Source of the DNA: Halorubrum salinum
GTDB lineage: Archaea > Halobacteriota > Halobacteria > Halobacteriales > Haloferacaceae
Length of the DNA: 64,000 bases
NCBI RefSeq assembly: GCF_024494575.1
Contig: NZ_JANHDO010000002.1
Coordinates: forward strand, 372,001 to 436,000
Direction: 5' to 3'
Of the stretch, positions 51,355 to 59,123 are shown in pieces. The notes beneath the pieces are model-generated. The model saw only the letters and a list, made by a program, of their open reading frames with translations. It searched no databases and had not been told where the DNA came from. The translations under genes were made by a program, and so were the position numbers. The number at the start of each line of letters is the position of its first letter. Position 1 is the stretch's first letter.

Positions 51355-53670
51355 TCAGCGAACCGAGTCGAGGAGGAGCCGCTGTTCGGTCCGCTTCACC
51401 TCGTGTTGGACGTCGCGAACCGCGTCGATGTTCGCCGAGATGGACGAGACGCCCTCCTCGACGAGGAAGTCGACCATCTCCGACTTCGAGCCGGCCTGCC
51501 CGCAGATGCTGGTGTCGACGCCGAGCTCTCGACACGTCTCGATCGTGTTCCCGATGAGTTTCAACACGGCCGGGTGAAGCTCGTCGAAGCGGCCGGCGAC
51601 GTGCTCGTTGTTGCGGTCGACCGCCAGCGTGTACTGGGTGAGGTCGTTGGTCCCGAACGAGGCGAAGTCGATCCCGGCGGCGGCGAGCTCCTCTATCTGT
51701 AGCGCGCTCGCCGGCGTCTCGATCATCACGCCCCACCGGTTCGTCTCGGGATCGATCCCGGACTCTCGCATGTGGCGTTTGATCCCCTCGATGTCGGCCG
51801 CGTCGTTGACGAGGGGGAACATCACTTCGAGGTTGTCATAGCCCATCTCCAGCAGCCGCGCGAACGCGGTGAGCTCCTGTCGGAACGGTTCGGGCTTGTC
51901 GAGGCTCCGGCGGGTCCCGCGCCAGCCGAGCATGGGGTTGTGTTCGTTCGGCTCGCCGTCGCCGCCCTCTAAGTCGCGGAACTCGTCTGTCGGGGCATCT
52001 ATCGTCCGAACGCGGACCGGCCGCGGGTAGAACTCCTCTGCCACCCGCCGGACGCCCTCGATCAGCTCGTCTTGGTACGCCCGAGCGCCGTGGTCGGCGA
52101 TATACCGCTCCGGCGTCTTGCCGAGCGAGAGCACCATGTGCTCGATGCGGAGAAGGCCGACGCCGTCTGCGCCCGTCGCCGCCGCGCGCTCGGCCGCCTC
52201 CGGGATCGAGACGTTCACTTTCACTTCCGTGGCCGTCATGGGCTTGACCGGGGTCTCCGGGCGCGCCGCCTCGACGGGCTCGAACTCCTCGCCCGGTTCG
52301 GCCTCGTCGTCGGTGCCGGCGCGGATCGTTCCCTTGTCGCCGTCGAGCGTGACGTTCCGTCCGTCTTCGAGCAGCCGCGTGCCGTTGCCGGTGCCGACCA
52401 CCGCCGGCACGCCGAGCTCGCGCGAGATGATCGCCGCGTGGCTCGTCATCCCCCCCTCGTCCGTGACGATGCCGGCGGCTCGCTTCATGGCCGGAACCAT
52501 GTCAGGCATCGTCATCTCCGTGACCATCACGTCGCCCTCCTGTACCTGGTCGAGGTGGTCGAGCTTGTGCACGATCCGGACCGCGCCCGAGACGACGCCG
52601 GGGCTGGCACCGAGGCCGTCGACGAGCACGTCCGCGTCGGCGTCTCCGGCGGCGTCGACGGCGTGGTCTGTGGTGTCGCCGGTACCGGACGCTGCGTCCG
52701 CCGTCGTGCTGTCGTCGTCGCTCTCTTGGATCGTCGTGATCGGGCGCGACTGGAGCATGAATATCTCTCCGTCGTGGATCGCCCACTCGACGTCCTGTGG
52801 CGTTCCGTAGTGGTCCTCGACGCGTTCGCCGAGGGCGACGAGGCGATCGATCTCCTCGTCGGAGAGGACGCGGCTCTCGCGACGGTCGTCCTCGATGTCG
52901 AGCTGTACGGTCTCGCCCGTCTCCGGGTCTTTGACCATCTCGACTTTCTTCTCGGCGACCGTCACCTCGTCGACGGCACCGCGTTCGCGGTCGTACACGT
53001 AGTTGTCGGGGGAGACGGTGCCGGAGACGACCGCCTCGCCGAGTCCCCACGCCGCCTCTATCGTGATCTGCGGGTCCCCGGTAGAGGGGTGGCTGGTGAA
53101 CATCACGCCGGATTTGTCGGCGTCGACCATCCGCTGAACGACGACGGCGATGTCGACGTCGGCGTGCGGGAAGCCGCGTTGCTGCCGGTAATAGATCGCT
53201 CGCTGCGTGAAAAGCGAGGCCCAGCACTCCTTGACCCGGCGGATGAGGTCCGCTTCGCGGACGTTGAGGAACGTCTCCTGTTGTCCGGCGAACGACGAGT
53301 CGGGAAGGTCCTCCGCGGTGGCGGACGACCGAACGGCGACGAACGCCTCGCCGTCGTCTCCCATCGACCGGTACCGTTCGAGGATCTCGTCGCGGACCTC
53401 GTCGGGGAGCGGGGTTTCGAGGATCAGCTCCTCGGCCGTCTCCTCCGCTTCTCGGAGCGCGGCGGAGTCTTCGGGGTCGACGTCGACGGCCGAGAACAGC
53501 TCGTCGTCGATCCCGCTTTCCTCGATGAAGGCGCGGTACGTTCCCGCCGTGACCGTGAATCCGGGCGGTACCGGGAGGCCGGCACCGATGAGTTCACCGA
53601 GCGAAGCCGCTTTCCCGCCGACGGTCCCAACGTCGCCGGCGTCGACATCCTCCAGCCAGAGTACTGCCAT
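51355..53670 (-). CDS. ppsA: Phosphoenolpyruvate synthase
   Basis: 771 residues, the normal length. It has an ATP-grasp domain (VGGKAASLGELIGAGLPVPPGF), the swivelling phosphohistidine domain with catalytic His in GGMTSHAAIISRELGVP, and a PEP-binding TIM barrel with ICGQAGSK. An acidic linker (Asp/Thr/Ala/Gly, about 40 residues) joins the first two, as usual in haloarchaea. It converts pyruvate, ATP and water into PEP, AMP and phosphate for gluconeogenesis. The TATA box and a TrmB-like operator lie just upstream. Confidence 0.95.
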   Translation of the reverse strand: MAVLWLEDVDAGDVGTVGGKAASLGELIGAGLPVPPGFTVTAGTYRAFIEESGIDDELFSAVDVDPEDSAALREAEETAEELILETPLPDEVRDEILERYRSMGDDGEAFVAVRSSATAEDLPDSSFAGQQETFLNVREADLIRRVKECWASLFTQRAIYYRQQRGFPHADVDIAVVVQRMVDADKSGVMFTSHPSTGDPQITIEAAWGLGEAVVSGTVSPDNYVYDRERGAVDEVTVAEKKVEMVKDPETGETVQLDIEDDRRESRVLSDEEIDRLVALGERVEDHYGTPQDVEWAIHDGEIFMLQSRPITTIQESDDDSTTADAASGTGDTTDHAVDAAGDADADVLVDGLGASPGVVSGAVRIVHKLDHLDQVQEGDVMVTEMTMPDMVPAMKRAAGIVTDEGGMTSHAAIISRELGVPAVVGTGNGTRLLEDGRNVTLDGDKGTIRAGTDDEAEPGEEFEPVEAARPETPVKPMTATEVKVNVSIPEAAERAAATGADGVGLLRIEHMVLSLGKTPERYIADHGARAYQDELIEGVRRVAEEFYPRPVRVRTIDAPTDEFRDLEGGDGEPNEHNPMLGWRGTRRSLDKPEPFRQELTAFARLLEMGYDNLEVMFPLVNDAADIEGIKRHMRESGIDPETNRWGVMIETPASALQIEELAAAGIDFASFGTNDLTQYTLAVDRNNEHVAGRFDELHPAVLKLIGNTIETCRELGVDTSICGQAGSKSEMVDFLVEEGVSSISANIDAVRDVQHEVKRTEQRLLLDSVR

Positions 53671-53727
53671 TCGTGTACCCGGAGGATCCGAGAGCCGACG
53701 TATGAAGCTTCCGACCTGTGCAACGAT

Positions 53728-53754
53728 GAATAAAACACAACTCAGAACCGAGTA
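53728..53754 (-). promoter_or_regulatory. ppsA promoter: TATA box and TrmB-like operator
   Basis: Reading on the minus strand, TACT-N7-GAGT (53754-53740) is followed by the TATA-like TTTTATTC (about 53735-53728), 60 bp before the ATG. The spacing and 8 of 9 defined bases fit the halobacterial TrmB site TACT-N7-8-GAGTA. Its position upstream of TATA fits activation of a gluconeogenic gene. Confidence 0.55.
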
Positions 53755-53854
53755 GTCACGGGAGTTTCGTTGACCAGATACGGGGTGGACAGAGGGGTCG
53801 TCGACGCGGAGCCGCGGCCGCACGGACCGGAACGGTGGCCTGCCAACCGTCGAT

Positions 53855-53892
53855 GGACGAATGAGGGCCGGAAGGACGAATGAGGGCCGAAA
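53855..53892. repeat. 19-bp tandem duplication
   Basis: GGACGAATGAGGGCCGGAA (53855-53873) is followed directly by GGACGAATGAGGGCCGAAA (53874-53892), with one mismatch. Confidence 0.85.
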
Positions 53893-53986
53893 ACGCGAGG
53901 GGTGGGGACGAACCGCCGATCGGTCCGTACGCTCCGATACGCGCCGTGCCTGCCTATACTTACCTTCTGCGCGCTCGATCGCGCCA

Positions 53987-54011
53987 GTAACGTGTTACAG
54001 GTACTGTAACA
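53987..54011. promoter_or_regulatory. Nested palindromes of GTAAC/GTTAC half-sites
   Basis: GTAAC-GT-GTTAC (53987-53998) overlaps TGTTACAG-GTA-CTGTAACA (53993-54011). Three half-sites in alternating orientation, both palindromes perfect in their arms. Likely protein-binding site; the gene it controls is unclear. Confidence 0.6.
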
Positions 54012-54096
54012 TCGTGAACTCACCGATCGAACCCGCCCCGCGACCGTCGGGAGAGCGAGCGACCGAACCAACGCACGTCGGCAAACTGCGGGCAGA

Positions 54097-54732
54097 TCAC
54101 TCGTCTCCGGCGGCGAGTCGTTCCCGTTCCCGTCGAAGGAGCCGCTCCCAGAGGCGGAACAGCGGGCTGTCGAGGTCGTACCGATCGTTTACTCGACCGA
54201 CCCACGCGTCGTCGGCGAACAGGAGCCGCTGGAACCGACGGACCGTCGGCGAGAGCCGGTTTCGGTCGCCGCCGTAGTATGCCAGCGATTCCTCGCGGGT
54301 CCGTTCGACGAGGGCGCTCGGCACGTCGACGCCGTCGGCGGCGGCGACGCGGACGAACCAGTCGAGGTGGATGATCGAGTCGGCGAGCAGGAACCGCTCT
54401 CGGAACCCGGACACGCCGTCGAGTGCGGGCCCGCCGTCGACGATCACGTCCTGCGGTCGGGAGTACCGCGGGGCGGTCACCGTCACGCCCGCCGCGCCGG
54501 CGACGGTCGCGGCAACCCGACGCAGCCGCCACTCGCCGTACCGCACGGGGGCGATCAACCCCAGTTCGTACCAGAGGGGGAGCCACTCGCAGTACGGTTC
54601 GGAGAACGCCCCGTCCGCGAGCAGCGTGGCCGCGACCGAGCGCGCCTCCTCCGGCGACAACGCCGTGTAGTCCTCGCGGAGGCGGGCCGCGGTTCGAGGG
54701 CCGTCGATCGCGGTGGCACCGTCGAACCCCAT
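54097..54732 (-). CDS. Unknown protein, third gene of the MinD-like cluster
   Basis: At least 211 residues from the first ATG. The sequence upstream of this ATG continues in frame with clear coding character for about 32 codons (RLLRLTTPADFAEWYAASRAYTSHVAEG) with no ATG, GTG or TTG before an amber stop at 54859-54861, so the true start is uncertain and may be non-canonical. Content: WLPLWYELGLIAPVRYGEWRLRRV and FLLADSIIHLDWFVRVAA; no TM helix. Function unknown; same frame and direction as the gene at 54859. Confidence 0.7.
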   Translation of the reverse strand: MGFDGATAIDGPRTAARLREDYTALSPEEARSVAATLLADGAFSEPYCEWLPLWYELGLIAPVRYGEWRLRRVAATVAGAAGVTVTAPRYSRPQDVIVDGGPALDGVSGFRERFLLADSIIHLDWFVRVAAADGVDVPSALVERTREESLAYYGGDRNRLSPTVRRFQRLLFADDAWVGRVNDRYDLDSPLFRLWERLLRRERERLAAGDE

Positions 54733-54858
54733 CCCCTCGGCGACGTGGCTGGTGTACGCGCGGCTCGCCGCGTACCACTCGGCGAAGTCGGCCGGCGTCG
54801 TCAGACGGAGCAGGCGAAAGACCGTGATGCAGACCGTAGCGGCGTCCGGAGCAAAACG

Positions 54859-55509
54859 CTACCGCTCGGACGCGGCCGCGTCCGATTGCACGCCGGAACC
54901 GTCGGGGTCGGCCGGGTCGTCGCATCCGTCCTCGTCCGCCGAGCCGTCGAGCGCGTCGCCGATCCCCCACTCCTCGGCGCGAGCGGCCGCTTCCGCCCGG
55001 GCCTGCTCGCGGATCGCCGCGATCCGGTCGTCGTCTTCGAGGAACGCCGTGACGGCGTCGGTGTCGTCTTCGTCGGCCTCGGCGAGCCGTTCATCGGGTG
55101 CGGCGGCCCGCGTCCGGTCGGCGAGCCGCTGGTCGTCGGCGAGTTCGGTCGCCACCGCTCCCGGCGGCACGCGGAGCGCGTCCGCACGGTGGGCGGCCTC
55201 CAGTCCGTCGGCGTCGACCGCGTACAGTTCGACGCGGTACGGACCGGGGACGGCGAGTTCGGCGAGCGCGTCGCCCCCGCCGCTGTCGCTCACCGTGTTG
55301 TACGCCAACACCGGAACGCCGTCGTCGAACGTGATGACGCCCTTCGCCTCGCCGGACAGAAGCAGCGTCTCCTGCGGAACCACCGTCGCGTAGCCCGTCA
55401 CCTCGCGATCGAGCGCGCGGGACAGCGTCGTCCCGATCTCCGAGACGACGCGGGAGCGCAGGAGGTTCCCCCGCGGAATCCGCAGCGTCGGCGACGCGTC
55501 TCCGCTCAT
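54859..55509 (-). CDS. Unknown acidic protein, second gene of the MinD-like cluster
   Basis: 216 residues. Starts MSGDASPTLRIPRGNLLRSRVVSEIG, with GYATVVPQETLLLSGEAKGVITF and VPGPYRVELYAVDADGLEAAHR in the first 120 residues and then an acidic, helical C-terminal half. No known domain is recognised. It starts 4 bp inside the end of the MinD-like gene (ATGA), so it should be co-translated with it. It ends in TAG; the next gene is in the same frame just after. Confidence 0.75.
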   Translation of the reverse strand: MSGDASPTLRIPRGNLLRSRVVSEIGTTLSRALDREVTGYATVVPQETLLLSGEAKGVITFDDGVPVLAYNTVSDSGGGDALAELAVPGPYRVELYAVDADGLEAAHRADALRVPPGAVATELADDQRLADRTRAAAPDERLAEADEDDTDAVTAFLEDDDRIAAIREQARAEAAARAEEWGIGDALDGSADEDGCDDPADPDGSGVQSDAAASER

Positions 55510-56273
55510 GGCGTGTCGGGGACGACCGCGCTGCGAAACCGGTCTGCGACGGCGTCGCCGTCGCCCTCGCGCACGTCGAGCCGTCCGGCCGCGCGCCGGT
55601 AACGAGCGGCGGGGTCGCTCTCCGGCGCGTGCGCGAGGAGGGGTTCGCCGGCGCGGCGGGCCGCCCGGACCGCGTCGCTGTCGGGGACGCTCGCGAGCAC
55701 GGGGCCGCCGAAGTGTCGCTCCGCCTGCGCCGTCACGTCGGCGGCTCCCTCTCGGACCTTGTTGAAGAGGACGCCGGCCGTCTCGGTGCCGTACGACCGG
55801 GCGTACTCCTGGACCTTCAGCCCGTCAGAGAGCGCGGGGATCGTCGGCTCGACGACGATCACGACGCGGTCGGCGAGCACGACGGGGAGGACCGCCGACT
55901 TCGATCCGAGCGCGGCCGGCGAATCGAGAAGCAGCACGTCGGCGTCGGCGGCGAGCTCGGCGACGACCGCCCGGAGACGCGCCGGTTCGGCCGCCGAAAA
56001 ACCCGCGAGCGACGTGCCGCAGGGCACGACGGAGAGGCCGAACCGATCGTAGGTCGCCTCCGAGACGTCGGTCGCGGTCTCCCCGACGAGCAGGTCGTGA
56101 AGCGTCACGGTCGCGTCGTCGAGTCCGGTGTGAAAGAGCAGGTTCGCCATCCCCGTGTCGGCGTCGACGACCGTGACGTCGTGCTCGTCGGCGAGCGCCA
56201 TCCCCAGGGCGAGCGTGCTCGTCGTCTTCCCCGTGCCGCCCTTGCCGCTGGCGACCGCGAACGCCTCAACCAT
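55506..56273 (-). CDS. MinD/ParA-family ATPase
   Basis: 255 residues. Deviant Walker A GKGGTGKTT (residues 10-18) with the signature Lys, switch I DADTGMANLLFHTGLDD, and VLLLDSPAALG as Walker B. The short C-terminus carries no amphipathic membrane-targeting helix of bacterial MinD type. Archaeal MinD paralogues position motility and chemosensory machinery or other cargoes; partner not known. Translation of the next gene is coupled by a 4-bp overlap. Confidence 0.9.
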   Translation of the reverse strand: MVEAFAVASGKGGTGKTTSTLALGMALADEHDVTVVDADTGMANLLFHTGLDDATVTLHDLLVGETATDVSEATYDRFGLSVVPCGTSLAGFSAAEPARLRAVVAELAADADVLLLDSPAALGSKSAVLPVVLADRVVIVVEPTIPALSDGLKVQEYARSYGTETAGVLFNKVREGAADVTAQAERHFGGPVLASVPDSDAVRAARRAGEPLLAHAPESDPAARYRRAAGRLDVREGDGDAVADRFRSAVVPDTP

Positions 56274-56324
56274 GCACAGTCTGCCCCGCGACCCAGCTAA
56301 AAGCTGTCTATCGGCCGCTGACGG

Positions 56325-56597
56325 TCACTCGTCGTGGATGAACACGAGCCGCTTCGAGTCGGTGTTGACCAGACAGAGGTCGATCCCGTCGCGGGTCGCG
56401 CCTATCTGCTGCCAGCCGTGGTCGCTCACGAACAGCGTCTGGAACACGCCGCGGTCGCAGTCCGGGTTCGGACAGCCGACGCCGGCCGCGTTCTTGTAGA
56501 CGGTCGTGCCGCCGCCGGAACTCTGCCGCACGAGCCCGTCCCGCAGCGATCTGAACTGCTCCGCAGACATCGGTCCGTCCATGTCCTCGTCTCCCAT
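56325..56597 (-). CDS. Small protein with CPNPDCD zinc-ribbon-like motif (DUF7385-like)
   Basis: 90 residues. Short cysteine motif CPNPDC near residue 42, followed by RGVFQTLFVSDHGWQQIG and DLCLVNTDSKRLVFIHDE, with a third Cys in DLCLV. From memory it resembles haloarchaeal proteins labelled DUF7385 or flagella cluster protein. ATG 56597 is supported by a TATA box centred 26 bp upstream, giving a leaderless mRNA. Confidence 0.72.
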   Translation of the reverse strand: MGDEDMDGPMSAEQFRSLRDGLVRQSSGGGTTVYKNAAGVGCPNPDCDRGVFQTLFVSDHGWQQIGATRDGIDLCLVNTDSKRLVFIHDE

Positions 56598-56618
56598 GCG
56601 CCCCTGTTTTGGCCCACA

Positions 56619-56627
56619 GTATATAAA
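56619..56627 (-). promoter_or_regulatory. TATA box for the small zinc-motif protein
   Basis: Minus TTATATACT, about 26 bp from ATG 56597, one of the clearest promoters in the window. Confidence 0.6.
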
Positions 56628-56714
56628 CCGCCTGTCTGTGGCAATCGGTGGCACGGGTAGGCGGCGGAGACGCCACCGTCGCCGCGGCGGTCGGTATCGA
56701 CCTCGGCGGGGGAG

Positions 56715-57581
56715 TCAGTCGTCGCCGCGCTTCGCCGCGTCCGCGGCCGCGTCGGCGAGACGGGTCGGCTCCGGGAGCTTGTACCCGGCACACAGCGCCT
56801 CGACGAGGCCGACCGCCGTCTCGGCGGACACGCGGTGGCCCGGACTCACGTACAGCGGGTTCACGCGGCGGCTGTTCGGGTACTGACGCGACTGGAACGC
56901 GTGGCCGATCACGGGCTGGGGGTCGTCGCCGCCCGCGTCGCTCGCCGCCGTCTCTACCGCGCCGTCGGCGCGGACCGGCGTCCGCCACCCGGCCGGGCGG
57001 CCGTCGACGGCCTCGTCCGGCTCGCCGCAGAGGAGGCTCTTCGCGACGCCGACGCTCGGAACGTCGAACAGGACGCCGAGGTGCGTCGCGAGGCCGGCCT
57101 CGCGGTAGTGGATGCGCCCCGACCCGTCACAGACGAGGAGGTCGGGATCGGCGTCGAGCGCGCGGAGCGCGGCACAGGCCGGCTCGCCCTCGCGGAACGC
57201 GAGCAGGCCGGGAATGTACGGGATCGACAGCGTCGTCGTCGCGGTCGCGTACTCGATCACCTTCCCGCCCCGGACCGCGACCGCCGCGGAGACGGCGCGC
57301 TCCGCCTCGTCGCCCGTGAGAAACGCCTGATCGACGCCGACGACGGTCGGTGCGTCGGGAGCGTCGGCGGATTCGGCGAGGTCGGCGGCTGAAGCGGTGT
57401 CCGGAACGGCCGTCGGCAGTCCGGTCGTCAGGTCCGCCGCCTCCGCTATCGCGACCGCCTCGGGCGTGAGGTCGTGGTCGTCCGCGAACGTCGCCGCCGC
57501 CGCGATCCCTCGCTGGAGCGACTTCATCTCGGTCCGCGAGAGGGCGGGGTCCGGTCGGAACGCCGGGTTCACGAGGTCCAT
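56715..57581 (-). CDS. nfi: Endonuclease V
   Basis: 288 residues. Cleaves DNA next to deaminated adenine (hypoxanthine). Core: TVVGVDQAF with catalytic Asp84, SIPYIPGLLAFREGEPACAAL, LLVCDGSGRIHYREAGLATHLG, and VGVAKSLLCGEP. The N-terminal part (about residues 1-75) is longer than in E. coli Nfi. It begins one base before the stop of the rhomboid gene, so the two are co-transcribed. Mg2+-dependent enzyme. Confidence 0.94.
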   Translation of the reverse strand: MDLVNPAFRPDPALSRTEMKSLQRGIAAAATFADDHDLTPEAVAIAEAADLTTGLPTAVPDTASAADLAESADAPDAPTVVGVDQAFLTGDEAERAVSAAVAVRGGKVIEYATATTTLSIPYIPGLLAFREGEPACAALRALDADPDLLVCDGSGRIHYREAGLATHLGVLFDVPSVGVAKSLLCGEPDEAVDGRPAGWRTPVRADGAVETAASDAGGDDPQPVIGHAFQSRQYPNSRRVNPLYVSPGHRVSAETAVGLVEALCAGYKLPEPTRLADAAADAAKRGDD

Positions 57582-58535
57582 TCAGAACCGGCCGCCCGGA
57601 CCGCCGGGGCCACCGGGGCCGCCCGGCCCGCGCACGCCGCCCATCTGCACGCCGCCCGCGCCGCCGGCGGAGCGGGCGAGCCCCTCGTTGCGCTTGCCGA
57701 ACGCGAGCCCGATCGCGAAGCCGATCAGGTGCGCGAGGTGGGCGATCCCGCCGACGCCGCCGGTCCCGCTCGTGACGACGAGGAACGCGGAGACGATCGC
57801 GACCCCCCACGTCAGGTACTTTATTTTCATCGGAATCACGAAAAAGAGGAGCACCTGCATGTTCGGCCGCCAGACCGTGAGCACGCCGAGTATCGCGAAC
57901 CCCGCGCCGCTGGCTCCGAGCACGCCGGTCGGCGGCGCGCCCGTCGCGACCGCGAAGAGGACGTGGCCGAGCCCCGCGAGTATCCCCGAGACGAAAAAGA
58001 ACGCCACGAACCGCCTCGATCCGACGGCGCGCTCGACGAGCGGGCCGAAAAACAGGATTACGGCGCTGTTGCCGATGATGTGGAAAAGCGAGAACGGCGA
58101 GTGCGCGAACACCGACGTAACGACCGTCCACACGTTTCCGAGCGCGCTCGACTGGAGCACGAACAGGGTGTTGTGGAGCGCCTGTCCCCCGACGAACAGC
58201 GCGACCTGCTGTGCGAGGAACGTGATCCACATCGCCGCGAGGATCGCGTAGGTCGCGTTGCCCCGCACGTAGCTCACGACCCCGCCGGTGCTCGTCTCGC
58301 GGTTGATCCGACGCTTGAGGCGGCTCGCGACGCCGCCGTCCCTGTCGCCCCCGGTGCCGCCGTCGACGCCCTCGTCGAACCCGCTGTCGAAGACGCCGCC
58401 CGGGTCGTTCCACTCGCCGATCCCCGGACAGTCGTGGTTCTCCGGAAGGCGGTGCTCGGCGCAGAACGTCTGACCGCACCGTTTACACTGGTACGGGAGG
58501 TTCTCGTACTCCCCACACACGTCGCACGTCGCCAT
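57582..58535 (-). CDS. Rhomboid intramembrane protease with N-terminal AN1 zinc finger
   Basis: 317 residues. Residues 4-36 form an AN1-type zinc finger with all eight ligands (Cys4, Cys7, Cys17, Cys20, Cys25, His28, His34, Cys36). A linker with a Gly/Asp-rich region leads to the six-TM rhomboid domain: catalytic Ser209 in GVLGASGAGFA and His269 in HLAHLIGFAIG; Asn156 near the first-helix region. The C-terminal end is GPGGPGGPGGPGG. The AN1 rhomboid layout is known from haloarchaea. Confidence 0.93.
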   Translation of the reverse strand: MATCDVCGEYENLPYQCKRCGQTFCAEHRLPENHDCPGIGEWNDPGGVFDSGFDEGVDGGTGGDRDGGVASRLKRRINRETSTGGVVSYVRGNATYAILAAMWITFLAQQVALFVGGQALHNTLFVLQSSALGNVWTVVTSVFAHSPFSLFHIIGNSAVILFFGPLVERAVGSRRFVAFFFVSGILAGLGHVLFAVATGAPPTGVLGASGAGFAILGVLTVWRPNMQVLLFFVIPMKIKYLTWGVAIVSAFLVVTSGTGGVGGIAHLAHLIGFAIGLAFGKRNEGLARSAGGAGGVQMGGVRGPGGPGGPGGPGGRF

Positions 58536-58604
58536 TACCCGCCCTTGTGCGGGCGCTCCTAAAGCGGTTTGGCTCCGCGTGGCGTCCCGCCGACCGCCCT
58601 CCGG

Positions 58605-59123
58605 TCACTGACCGTCCCCGTCCGCGGGTCCGGCCCCGTTCCGGACGCTCACGGCCGGCCCGGTGTCGAACGCCGCGATCTCGGGGCCCGACAGCTCCGC
58701 GCGGCCGACGGCGAACAACGCGTCGCCGTCGTCGACGACGAGCACCTCGTCGCCGGGACGAATCTCGTCGTCGACCGCGGTGACGAACTTCGCGAAGGCG
58801 TTTTTTCCCTCCCGGACGAACGGCTCGCTCTCCTCGCCCACGACGACCCGGTGTCGGGGTGCCGGAAACGCCGAGCGGAGCCGCCGCCCGCCGGCGACCC
58901 CGAGCGTGAACCGGCCGTCGGTCCCGTAGGAGACGAGCCGCTCTCCCGCGGCGCTGCCGGGCGTGTCGTCGACGTCGCCGACGAGCACCTGTCGCGGTCG
59001 GCCGCCGCTCGACCGGCGAACGGTGAGCGTCTCGTCGGGCGGGAACAGCGCCGCCCCCGCCCCGGAACCGAACTGGTAGTCGGCACCGGTCCGCAGGTCG
59101 GCGAGCGTCTCGGCGTCGGTCAT
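58605..59123 (-). CDS. PUA domain protein
   Basis: 172 residues. The C-terminal 90 residues are PUA-like (VDDEIRPGDEVLVVDDGDALFAVGRAELSGPEIAAFDTGPAVSVRNG); the N-terminal part resembles the pre-PUA region of archaeal tRNA-guanine transglycosylase-like proteins, GSGAGAALFPPDETLTVRRSSGG. Probably RNA binding, perhaps in tRNA or rRNA modification. Its start overlaps the HD domain gene stop by ATGA, so they are co-translated. Confidence 0.85.
   Translation of the reverse strand: MTDAETLADLRTGADYQFGSGAGAALFPPDETLTVRRSSGGRPRQVLVGDVDDTPGSAAGERLVSYGTDGRFTLGVAGGRRLRSAFPAPRHRVVVGEESEPFVREGKNAFAKFVTAVDDEIRPGDEVLVVDDGDALFAVGRAELSGPEIAAFDTGPAVSVRNGAGPADGDGQ

Larger units (their letters stand above)
53671..54096. 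other. 426-bp gene-free spacer upstream of ppsA
   Basis: No convincing gene in this spacer; frames crossing it are Arg/Ser/Thr-rich with poor codon use. It holds the ppsA promoter (53728-53754), a 19-bp direct duplication (53855-53892) and a cluster of inverted GTAAC/GTTAC half-sites (53987-54011) with TATA-like AGTATAGG (minus, about 53953-53960) beside it. Confidence 0.6.

Noticed and set aside
52072-53733. 553-residue plus-strand frame opposite ppsA
   Set aside because: Antisense to a fully motif-supported PEP synthase; no domain recognised.
53742-54071. 109-codon minus-strand frame in the ppsA upstream spacer
   Set aside because: Arg/Ser/Thr-rich, not acidic, covers palindromes and a tandem repeat; treated as non-coding.
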